From the NCBI GenBank assembly GCA_902478945.1, contig CABSMX010000032.1, positions 1 through 19,643 of the forward strand: DNA of 19,643 nt. Direction: 5' to 3'. Numbering within the stretch: the stretch's first letter is position 1; each line of letters begins with the position of its first letter. The stretch comes from an uncultured Collinsella sp. GTDB lineage: Bacteria; Actinomycetota; Coriobacteriia; Coriobacteriales; Coriobacteriaceae. Of this stretch, positions 13,404 to 19,643 are shown in pieces. Under the pieces are notes generated by a model. It ran no database searches. It saw only the letters and a list, made by a program, of their open reading frames with translations, and had not been told where the DNA came from. The position numbers were made by a program, and so were the translations under genes.

Positions 13404-14815
13404 TATCCGATCGCTCCTTCCATCTCGAGCTTGATCAGGTTGTTCATCTCGACGGCGTACTCCAGCGGCAGCTCCTTGGAGACCGGGTTGGCAAAGCCGT
13501 TGACGATCATGGTACGGGCTTCTTCCTCCGAGATACCGCGGCTCATCAGGTAGAACACCTTATCGTCGCCGATGCGGCCGATGGTGGCCTCGTGGCCGAT
13601 GTCGACGTTCTTGGCGCGGATGTCCATGGCCGGAATAGTGTCGGAGCGGCTCTGGTCGTCGAGCATCAGCGACTGGCAGCTCACGGTTGCCTTGGAGCCC
13701 TCGGCCTTGGGCGTGGCCACGATAGAGCTGCGGAAGGTCTGGATGCCGCCGCTCTTGGAGATGCCCTTGGTCTCGACGGTTGCCGAGGTATCGGGCGCGT
13801 TGAGCACGACCTTGCAGCCGGTATCCAGGTTCTGGCCGGCGCCGGCAAAGGTGATGCCGGTAAAGCTCGAACGGGCGCGGCGGCCGTTGAGCACACTCAT
13901 GGGGTAGAGGTAGCCCACGTGGCTGCCGAAGGAGCCGCTGATCCACTCGATGTCGCCGTCCTCGTCCACGCGCGCACGCTTGGTGTTGAGGTTGTACATG
14001 TTCTTGGACCAGTTCTCGATGGTCGAGTAGCGCAGGTGTGCGCGTTTGCCCACAAAGAGCTCCACAGCGCCGGCGTGGAGGTTGGCCACGTTGTACTTGG
14101 GCGCGGAGCAGCCCTCGATAAAGTGCAGGTCAGCGTCGTCCTCGACGATGATAAGCGTGTGCTCAAACTGGCCGGCGCCCTTGGCGTTAAGGCGGAAGTA
14201 GCTCTGCAGCGGGAAGTCCAACTTGGTGCCCTTGGGCACGTAGACAAACGAGCCGCCCGACCATACGGCGCCGTGCAGGGCCGCAAACTTGTGGTCGGTG
14301 GGCGGGATGAGCGTCATAAACTTCTCGTGGATGAGCGGCTCCCACTGCGGGTCGTGCAGGGCCTCCTCGATGCCGGAGTAGACGATGCCCATCTTGGAGG
14401 CGGTGTCCTGCATGTTGTGGTAGACGAGCTCGGAGTCGTACTGCGCGCCGACGCCTGCCAGGTAGCTGCGCTCGGCCTCGGGGATGCCCAGGCGCTCAAA
14501 GGTGTTCTTGATGTCGTCAGGCACCGACTCCCAGTCGTGCTTTTGGTCGGTGTTGGGCTTGACGTAGGTGACGATGTTATCCATGTCCAGGCCCTCGATG
14601 GAGGGGCCCCACGTCGGGTCGGGAAAACGATTGAAGATCTCGAGGGACTTGAGACGCAGGTCGAGCATCCACTGCGGCTCGTCCTTTTTGGCGCTGATCT
14701 CGCGCACGATGTCGGGCGTGATACCGGCGTCGAGGCGCTCGAATCCCTCCTCGCCATAGGTGAAGTCGTAGAGGCTGCGGTCGATGTCCGCGACCTCGGT
14801 GCGGTTCTTGGTCAT
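13403..14815 (-). CDS. sufB: SufB, core scaffold of the SufBCD complex
   Basis: SufB receives sulfur and assembles the cluster at its interface with SufD. The 470-residue length is normal. Landmarks are the N-terminal WMLDLRLKSLEIF region (49-61), GGSFVYVPKG (187-196) and IEGCSAP (233-239). The key cysteine C380 in TVSCQSLMLDD corresponds to the essential E. coli C405, and H408 lies in IGHEATIGRIG, followed by YLMSRG. AAAGGGG precedes the ATG at a 7-8-base distance, and the gene begins 12 bases after sufC. It is the most strongly conserved gene of the operon and I have little doubt of the call. Confidence 0.96.
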   Translation of the reverse strand: MTKNRTEVADIDRSLYDFTYGEEGFERLDAGITPDIVREISAKKDEPQWMLDLRLKSLEIFNRFPDPTWGPSIEGLDMDNIVTYVKPNTDQKHDWESVPDDIKNTFERLGIPEAERSYLAGVGAQYDSELVYHNMQDTASKMGIVYSGIEEALHDPQWEPLIHEKFMTLIPPTDHKFAALHGAVWSGGSFVYVPKGTKLDFPLQSYFRLNAKGAGQFEHTLIIVEDDADLHFIEGCSAPKYNVANLHAGAVELFVGKRAHLRYSTIENWSKNMYNLNTKRARVDEDGDIEWISGSFGSHVGYLYPMSVLNGRRARSSFTGITFAGAGQNLDTGCKVVLNAPDTSATVETKGISKSGGIQTFRSSIVATPKAEGSKATVSCQSLMLDDQSRSDTIPAMDIRAKNVDIGHEATIGRIGDDKVFYLMSRGISEEEARTMIVNGFANPVSKELPLEYAVEMNNLIKLEMEGAIG

Positions 14816-14827
14816 TGCGTCGCCCCT

Positions 14828-15628
14828 TTACGCCTGCTGCTCGGCGGCGGCGGACTCGGCCTGGGCGCGCTGCTCGGCGGCCTCGCGCTCGAAGGTCTCA
14901 AAGCCGTTCTTGTCGATCCAGGGGATCAGCGAGGCGTCGTCCTCGCGTACGATGTGGCCCTTGACCATAACGTGGACGCGGTCGACATCCAGGTGCTCCA
15001 GGATGCGCGTGTTGTGCGTGATGATGAGCATGGAGCCGTCGCAGCTCTTGCGGTAGGCGTCCATGCCATGGCTGACGGTGGAAAGGGCGTCGACGTCCAG
15101 GCCGGAGTCAGTCTCGTCCAAGATGGCGAGCTTGGGCTGCAACAGCAAAAGCTGGAGCATCTCGACTTTCTTCTTCTCGCCGCCCGAGAAGCCCACGCCC
15201 AGCTCACGGTTGAGGTAGGCGGTGTCCATGTTGAGCTCGGCCGCGAGCTCCTTGACGCGACGGCGGAATTCCTTGCCCTTCATCTCCAGGCCGGGACGGC
15301 CGGCGATACTGGCACGCAAAAAGCTCGACAGCGGCACGCCTGGGATCTCGACCGGGGCCTGGAAGCTCAGGAACAGGCCGGCGCGCGAACGCTTGTCGGT
15401 GCTGAGCTCGGTGATGTCCTGGCCGTCAAAGACGATACGGCCGTCGTTGACCGTGTAGACGGGGTCGCCCATGACCAGGTGGCCGAGGGTGGACTTGCCG
15501 GCGCCGTTGGGTCCCATCAGAACGTGGGTCTCGCCGGCGGCGACGTTGAGGTTGACGTTGTGGAGGATGGTCTTCTCGTCCACGGAGGCGGTCAGACCTT
15601 CGATGGAAAGCAGCGGATTTGCGCTCAT
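14828..15628 (-). CDS. sufC: SufC, ABC-type ATPase of the SufBCD complex
   Basis: SufC drives the conformational change of SufBD during cluster assembly. The 266-residue protein has Walker A GPNGAGKST (39-47), the Q-loop glutamine in SFQAP (about Q90), the signature FSGGEKKKVEM (147-157), Walker B LAILDE (167-172) with D-loop SGLDVD, and H205 as the H-loop histidine. The C-terminal 20 or so residues are an Ala/Glu/Gln-rich tail beyond the usual end. I start it at the ATG at 15626-15628 because GAGAGGGA lies just upstream; an in-frame ATG ten codons earlier (15658) has no such site. It is the first gene of the suf operon. Confidence 0.95.
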   Translation of the reverse strand: MSANPLLSIEGLTASVDEKTILHNVNLNVAAGETHVLMGPNGAGKSTLGHLVMGDPVYTVNDGRIVFDGQDITELSTDKRSRAGLFLSFQAPVEIPGVPLSSFLRASIAGRPGLEMKGKEFRRRVKELAAELNMDTAYLNRELGVGFSGGEKKKVEMLQLLLLQPKLAILDETDSGLDVDALSTVSHGMDAYRKSCDGSMLIITHNTRILEHLDVDRVHVMVKGHIVREDDASLIPWIDKNGFETFEREAAEQRAQAESAAAEQQA

Positions 15629-15692
15629 GCTGTCCCTCTCTGTATATAGTGTACTCATAGGTGTACTAAACCCTAGGAATCTTCTCGGAATA

Positions 15693-15720
15693 AAGTTACT
15701 ATGGGTTCGGCGTTAGTCAA
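15693..15720 (-). promoter_or_regulatory. Probable suf operon promoter
   Basis: On the minus strand TTGACT (15715-15720) is a good -35 box. The best -10 at 16 bases is TAACTT (15693-15698), which is weak, as expected if an activator or repressor controls it. The leader that follows contains a tandem AGTACAC repeat (complement of 15649-15655 and 15661-15667). Confidence 0.5.
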
Positions 15721-15736
15721 GGGAAAACCCGACTAA
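15713..15736. promoter_or_regulatory. Palindromic operator overlapping the suf -35 box
   Basis: TTAGTC (15713-15718) and GACTAA (15731-15736) form a perfect inverted repeat with 12 bases between, inside which GGG and CCC are also symmetric around AAAA. The AGTC/GACT core resembles known IscR-type Rrf2 sites, and its position over the -35 box would allow repression. Confidence 0.5.
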
Positions 15737-15756
15737 TCCACTCGACTTTTCTAGAT

Positions 15757-15789
15757 GTGGGACAAAATAACAAGGTTTGTTTGTCCCAC
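15757..15789. promoter_or_regulatory. Inverted-repeat operator unit 1 (GTGGGACAAA...TTTGTCCCAC)
   Basis: The perfect 10-base arms 15757-15766 and 15780-15789 are separated by 13 bases. The unit lies between the divergent suf and rrf2 genes, and its complement is nearly the same as unit 2. Confidence 0.65.
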
Positions 15790-15802
15790 TTACTTAAGAT
15801 TT

Positions 15803-15830
15803 GGGACAAACAAGCCTGGTATTTTGTCCC
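15803..15830. promoter_or_regulatory. Inverted-repeat operator unit 2 (GGGACAAA...TTTGTCCC)
   Basis: The perfect 8-base arms 15803-15810 and 15823-15830 are separated by 12 bases. The unit ends 21 bases before the rrf2 start codon and covers the only -10-like sequence there (TATTTT, 15820-15825), so binding would likely repress rrf2. Confidence 0.65.
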
Positions 15831-15851
15831 GGTAACGATGAGAGGGTAGGT

Positions 15852-16283
15852 ATGCTCATTTCTTCTAAGGGCCGCTATGCCCTCCGGCTGATGATCTATA
15901 TCGCAGCGCTGGGTGACACCGAGGGCAAGATTGCCCTTCGCGAGGTTGCCGACCGCGAGCATATCTCACAAAAGTATCTGGAGCAGCTGGTTCGTCCGCT
16001 TATGAAGGCGGGCCTGCTTAAGAGCGTGCGCGGCAAGGGCGGCGGCTACATGATGGCCAAGGACCCCGCCGAGGTGCGTGCCGGCGACATCCTGCGTGCC
16101 GTCGAGGGCAGCACGGCTCCGGTGGCGTGCGATGGTATCGACAATAGCTGTACCCGCAGCGATTTGTGCTCGACCGTCAAGTTCTGGCGCGGTCTGGACG
16201 ACGTGATTGAAAAGTACGTCGACGGCGTGACGTTGGCCGACCTAGCCGCCGTCCCCGAGATCAACTTTGACATTAAGCTGTAG
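15852..16283 (+). CDS. Rrf2-family regulator with three Cys ligands, likely suf regulator
   Basis: The ATG at 15852 follows GAGAGGGTAGG and begins with the typical MLISSKGRYALRLM start; an open extension to 15801 would run across operator unit 2 and is rejected. The 143-residue protein has the winged helix with HISQKYLEQL (38-47) and the wing GKGGGY (61-66). C93, C100 and C106 are spaced C-x6-C-x5-C, close to the C92/C98/C104 cluster ligands of IscR, so a [2Fe-2S] cluster is likely. It is divergent from sufCBDSU, 223 bases away, and the gap is packed with inverted repeats. I infer that it senses Fe-S status and controls suf and itself. Whether it is closer to IscR or to a SufR-type Rrf2 protein I cannot tell, so I give no symbol. 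Confidence 0.92.
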   Translation: MLISSKGRYALRLMIYIAALGDTEGKIALREVADREHISQKYLEQLVRPLMKAGLLKSVRGKGGGYMMAKDPAEVRAGDILRAVEGSTAPVACDGIDNSCTRSDLCSTVKFWRGLDDVIEKYVDGVTLADLAAVPEINFDIKL

Positions 16284-16313
16284 GTTGAGCGCAATTCCTT
16301 AAGATTTCGCGGA

Positions 16314-16352
16314 GGGTTGTTGCCGTTTACCGAGGGGTTGTTGTGTAACAAC
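16314..16352 (+). promoter_or_regulatory. Repeated GGGTTGTTG and small palindrome upstream of the surface-protein gene
   Basis: GGGTTGTTG occurs at 16314-16322 and 16335-16343, 21 bases (two helical turns) apart. The second copy overlaps a perfect palindrome GTTGTT/AACAAC (16337-16342 with 16347-16352). An AT-rich stretch with a -10-like TATTTT (16370-16375) follows. The arrangement suggests a regulator site, but no -35 box is clear. Confidence 0.4.
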
Positions 16353-16421
16353 GGGCGAGCTGCAATACTTATTTTATCTTTGCAAACTGAACTTTAACTA
16401 CACCAATGCAGGGAGGATCTT

Positions 16422-18200
16422 ATGCAGCCCAAGCATTCTGCTATTGTCGCGGGCCTGACGCTGGCGCTTTCGTTTGGCGCCATTTCCGCGCCGGCACCCG
16501 CCGCTGCCGAGGAGCCCACGCCGGGCGTTGCCTCGGATGCCACCGATATCGATAAGGGTCTCTACACCCAGCAGTCCTTCTCGGGCGTGCTGAGGTCGGT
16601 CCAGGGCGTTTCGTTTGTCAACGTGACTCCCGAGATGAAGTACTTTACCAAGTACGAGAGCCATGGCAACTACAACCAGGGCTTTTCGTACGGTGACGGC
16701 TATAGCGCGCTGGGTTATTACCAGTTCGACCGTCGTTGGTCGCTCATTCCGTTTATGAAGCAGGCCTACAACTATAACCCCGAAAAATACAGCATGCTCA
16801 AGGATGCGATTGATCGCGGCGGCGAAATTTCCAGCGCGAGCAATGCCATTTACGAGAACGGCCAGCTCACCGAGTTGGGCCGTATTGCGCAGGAGGCCTT
16901 CCAGGGCGCTTATAACACCGACCCTGCTGAGTTTTCGGCTCTGCAGGATGCCTATGCGTACAACTCGTACTATGCGGTGACCGAGGCGTGGCTCAAGAGC
17001 GGCCTGGGTATTGATATTTCGGGTCGCGCCGATTGCGTCAAGGGCATGGTGTGGAGCATCACCAACAAGTGCGGCACCGGTGGCTGCAGGGACTTTTTCC
17101 GCTGGGCGAATCTTTCCAACGATATGTCCGACCGCGAGTTTGTGACGGCGCTCTCCAATAGCGTGGTCAACAATGTCGCCACCAAGTTTTCAAGTCAGCC
17201 CCAGTATCATGAGGGCTGGAAGAATCGTTATAAAAATGAGCTGAAGGACTGCTTGGTTTTTATCGCCGAGGATGAGGCTGCCGCTGCGACGCCCGTGCAG
17301 CCCGAGCCTACGCCGGCGCCCTCGCCGACACCTGATTCGAATGACGACTCGAGTGACGATGCCAACGATGACAGGATGGATGCGCCCTCGACCGATGCTG
17401 ACGGTAATGGCTCTGCTGGTGGCACTACCAATGACGGCTCTACCTCGAACGGCTCCGATTCGAACGGCTCTGCTGCGGGCGATTCGCCTTCAAGCTCTGC
17501 CGGCAATACGGACAGCGACGCTTCTGGTTCGACCGGCGCTGACACCTCTAACTCATCTACCGGCTCGAGCGATTCGTCCGTTGACACCGGCTCTAACAAC
17601 GGCTCCGGCTCTGACGCAACCCCTGATTCCGATGCTTCCAAGGACGATTCGAATAAGGCGCCGGACGCTCCCGTTGCTTCGCCGGACAAGAAGCCTTCTT
17701 TCTCCGAGCAGCTTGGTTCTACGCTGGGTTCTTCGCTGATGGCTGGCGTCAATAACGGCTCGGCCCAGAACAAGGACAACTCAGATCAGGTTTCCACGGA
17801 AAAGACCGAGGCCGCAAAGGGCGACTCCAAGGACAAGGCTTCTGAGAAGACCGAATCCGATAAGGGTTCTAGCTCTGGGGAGAAGGACGACAAATTCGCT
17901 CAGAAGAAGGACGAGAGCAAGACCGAGGGCGAAAAGAAACAGTCCGAAGACGACGACAAGAGCGGTGCTGACAACCAAGTCCAGGAGCAAAATGACTCCA
18001 AAACGTTGACCACCACGACCACGACGACTACAACGACCAAGTCATCTGGCGGTAACATGCCCAAGACGGGCGACCTTATCGTTATGGCGAGCCTTGCCAG
18101 TGCAAGCTTGGCCACACTGGGCGCTACGTCTATCGTAAGTGGTAAGCATAAGCTCGATCAGCAGAAGAAAGCTTCTGGGGAGGACGGCTCGGAGGAGTAG
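16422..18200 (+). CDS. Secreted surface protein: lysozyme-like domain, Ser/Asp linker, MPKTG sorting signal
   Basis: A strong GGGAGGA site (16411-16417) precedes the ATG. The 592-residue protein starts with a signal peptide (about 1-29, cleavage likely after PAAA). Residues about 65-280 form the only folded domain. It has E79 in KYESHGNY followed by ALGYYQFD (96-103), an arrangement reminiscent of lysozyme/lytic-transglycosylase folds, and four cysteines (205, 217, 222, 277). Residues 285-430 are a Pro then Ser/Asp/Gly/Asn/Thr-rich linker, 430-525 are charged Lys/Glu/Asp, and there is a run of ten Thr (530-539). The end has MPKTG (546-550), a hydrophobic segment (about 552-572) and a charged tail, i.e. 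a sortase substrate with Met for the usual Leu. I infer a wall-anchored putative muralytic enzyme; the activity is not proven. Confidence 0.8.
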   Translation: MQPKHSAIVAGLTLALSFGAISAPAPAAAEEPTPGVASDATDIDKGLYTQQSFSGVLRSVQGVSFVNVTPEMKYFTKYESHGNYNQGFSYGDGYSALGYYQFDRRWSLIPFMKQAYNYNPEKYSMLKDAIDRGGEISSASNAIYENGQLTELGRIAQEAFQGAYNTDPAEFSALQDAYAYNSYYAVTEAWLKSGLGIDISGRADCVKGMVWSITNKCGTGGCRDFFRWANLSNDMSDREFVTALSNSVVNNVATKFSSQPQYHEGWKNRYKNELKDCLVFIAEDEAAAATPVQPEPTPAPSPTPDSNDDSSDDANDDRMDAPSTDADGNGSAGGTTNDGSTSNGSDSNGSAAGDSPSSSAGNTDSDASGSTGADTSNSSTGSSDSSVDTGSNNGSGSDATPDSDASKDDSNKAPDAPVASPDKKPSFSEQLGSTLGSSLMAGVNNGSAQNKDNSDQVSTEKTEAAKGDSKDKASEKTESDKGSSSGEKDDKFAQKKDESKTEGEKKQSEDDDKSGADNQVQEQNDSKTLTTTTTTTTTTKSSGGNMPKTGDLIVMASLASASLATLGATSIVSGKHKLDQQKKASGEDGSEE

Positions 18201-18232
18201 ACTCTCGGTTGCTAGATAACTAAAGAGTTGGG

Positions 18233-18267
18233 ACAGGGTCCGGTGCGAATGCATCGGGCCCTGTTTT
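18233..18267 (+). terminator. Intrinsic terminator of the surface-protein gene
   Basis: A 14-bp stem with two G-T pairs (18233-18246 with 18251-18264) closes a GAAT loop and is followed by a short T-run. It lies 33 bases after the stop codon. From here to 18402 I see no gene. Confidence 0.85.
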
Positions 18268-18402
18268 GTTGTGCAACGATTAGTTATGCCCCCTCACACC
18301 TCTAGTTGCTACCGTTGCCCGATATGTTTGCGCGGCGACATCGGTACATGCGATGCGGTCATTACAATTGGCATCGTGCTGCGATTTAGGGGGAACGTTT
18401 TG

Positions 18403-19593
18403 GTGTCTGAACAGGCAAATGTTGATTGTGCTGCTGGCTTTGGCGTGCGCTTGATCGGCTGTGCCGACGATGCTGTTTTGCCCATTGGCATGCACGACTA
18501 TGCGGAGGCCCTTGGTTGCTGCATGCTGGTTGACAAGACCATGTTTATTGCCGATGTGTTGGACTGCGACGCGTCCGTTGTGGTGTGCTGTCGACCCGAG
18601 GGTTTTGGCAAGAGCATGAACTTGTCGATGCTCAGGGCTTTTCTGGAGCGTCCAGCGGTCGGTCGCGCTGGTCAGCGTTTGTTTGCCGATGCTCAGATTT
18701 GGGATGCAGACGGCGGGCGCTATCGGGATGAGTACGCTTGCTATCCGGTGATATCGCTGGACTTTTCTGGCGCTGCGAGGCGTGGCCCCGCTGTTTCCGG
18801 CGTCGTGCGCGATGCCCTTTCGGGCGAGTGCGCTCGATTGTTGGCGCTCTTGGAGGCTCCGGATTTAGCTCGAGATAAGGTGCGTCACATCGAACGCGTT
18901 GCGCGTGGCGTGGCGAGCGCGGACGAGGTTGACTCGGTGCTCGGTGCGCTCATAGAGCTGCTGGAGATTGCCTGCGATGAGCAGGTTGCATTGCTCGTTG
19001 ATGGGTACGATGCGGCGTGGTCTCGCCGTGCGAGCGCGAGGGACGCTTCCGACGCCGATCCGGCAGAACTACTTGACCGTGTGCTGTTTGACGCCATTGC
19101 TGTCGCGGGTCATTCGCTACGCTTTGCTTGTCTGATGGGGGAGCGTCCCAGTCCTGCCGAAGCGGCGCTTTCTTCGCGCAGTTGCTCGTATTGTCTGTCG
19201 ACGCCGCTTTCGACGTGGTGTGACCGTTGGCTCGGCTTTTCGGATGTCGAGGTCCAGGCTCTGTTGAATCATGCTGGGCGCGAGGAATACCTTGATGATG
19301 CGCGTGAATGGCTCGAGGGATATCGGTTTGGTAGGGCCTATTGCTCGAGTCCAGCGCGTGTGATCGGTTTTCTGGACCGAGGTTGCACGGCGCCTGTGCG
19401 CGCCGATCTGTATGGGTATGCGGATTGCCTGAGTAGGGTAGTTGCCGGGTGGAATCTCGACCGCCTTTCGGTCTTGTTTGATTTGCTTGAGGCCCATGGG
19501 TGCGCTGAGGTCCCGCTTTGTTTGGGCACTGCAGAGCCAGATGTCTCGCCTGACGATGGCATGTGGACAGCGCTGTATCTGTCCGGTTGGTAG
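18403..19593 (+). CDS. Predicted AAA-ATPase-like protein (PF09820 type), degenerate and probably frameshifted at its end
   Basis: I start at GTG 18403 because AGGGGG (18388-18393) precedes it; the frame is open to 18271 without support. The 396-residue product follows the AAA-ATPase_like pattern: LPIGMHDY (26-33), VDKTMFI (43-49), a Walker A-like RPEGFGKS (64-71) then MNLSML, YPVISLDFS (114-122), LLVDGYD (197-203), GFSDVEVQALL (278-288), EWLEGYRFG (302-310). Family members usually have RPRRFGKT and DEYD, so the Walker B acidic Glu is Gly here. Nineteen cysteines are present, an unusual number. The protein stops at LYLSGW, where the family normally continues (SGYLT) into a C-terminal nuclease-like domain. 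Frame +1 is open from there to the contig edge, so a one-base frameshift or sequence error is likely. Proteins of this type are often multi-copy and of unknown function. Confidence 0.75.
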   Translation: MSEQANVDCAAGFGVRLIGCADDAVLPIGMHDYAEALGCCMLVDKTMFIADVLDCDASVVVCCRPEGFGKSMNLSMLRAFLERPAVGRAGQRLFADAQIWDADGGRYRDEYACYPVISLDFSGAARRGPAVSGVVRDALSGECARLLALLEAPDLARDKVRHIERVARGVASADEVDSVLGALIELLEIACDEQVALLVDGYDAAWSRRASARDASDADPAELLDRVLFDAIAVAGHSLRFACLMGERPSPAEAALSSRSCSYCLSTPLSTWCDRWLGFSDVEVQALLNHAGREEYLDDAREWLEGYRFGRAYCSSPARVIGFLDRGCTAPVRADLYGYADCLSRVVAGWNLDRLSVLFDLLEAHGCAEVPLCLGTAEPDVSPDDGMWTALYLSGW

Positions 19594-19643
19594 TGTCGAG
19601 AAAGTTGGTGTAGAGCCCGATCCGAAGCGAGTCGGCCCGGCGT

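Noticed and set aside
13592..15649. 685-codon open frame on the plus strand opposite sufB and sufC
   Set aside because: It is a by-product of GC-rich codon bias. The minus strand encodes unmistakable SufB and SufC, and the antisense product is low-complexity without a ribosome-binding site.

Overview
The window is a high-GC, gene-dense piece of bacterial chromosome that most resembles a Coriobacteriia member of the Collinsella type. This is inferred from the gene set: a GGGtGRT protein paired with a NifU-like scaffold, a sufCBDSU operon with SufU, and a sortase-type surface protein ending in an MPKTG signal. No ribosomal marker is present to confirm it. It is a draft contig: bases 1-28 are Illumina Nextera/Tn5 adapter, and the last gene runs into a probable frameshift 50 bases before the right edge.

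Layout. 29-1005 (+): the 3' end of an unknown gene and a VanZ-family membrane protein. 1121-3334 (-): a ROK-family fructokinase-like sugar kinase and a class I/II aminotransferase, each with its own terminator. 3445-3835 (+): a tRNA cluster (His-GTG and two near-identical Lys-CTT copies) with a clear promoter and terminator. 3878-6426 (-): a DinD homologue and an orphan FAD-dependent oxidoreductase. 6560-6634: a 22-bp-arm palindrome bounded by GATA direct repeats. 6748-8505 (-): the two-gene GGGtGRT/NifU-like cassette. 8909-9721 (+): a REP-associated-type Y1 (HUH) transposase homologue that seems to lack the usual catalytic tyrosine. 9722-10327: about 600 bases without a convincing gene, part of it strongly palindromic. 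10383-15628 (-): the operon sufC-sufB-sufD-sufS-sufU. 15852-16283 (+): a divergent Rrf2-family regulator with three IscR-like cysteines. 16422-18200 (+): a secreted protein with a lysozyme-like domain, a long Ser/Asp linker and a sortase signal. 18403-19593 (+): a predicted AAA-ATPase-like protein with degenerate motifs, 19 cysteines and an abrupt end.

How the parts fit. Iron-sulfur metabolism is the main theme. The SUF operon encodes the scaffold (SufBCD), the cysteine desulfurase (SufS) and the sulfur acceptor (SufU). The divergent Rrf2 protein is the obvious candidate [Fe-S] sensor. The 223-base gap between them holds four copies of a GGGACAAA half-site, arranged as two inverted repeats that mirror each other, plus a separate TTAGTC/GACTAA palindrome overlapping the likely suf -35 box. 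About 6 kb away lies the GGGtGRT cassette, which carries a second NifU-type scaffold homologue and whose function I do not know to be established.

The observations I rate highest are the putative Rrf2 operator array, the GGGtGRT/NifU-like pair, the transposase homologue with Ser in place of its catalytic Tyr, and the GATA-flanked palindrome. I see no CRISPR array, no prophage and no intact insertion sequence.
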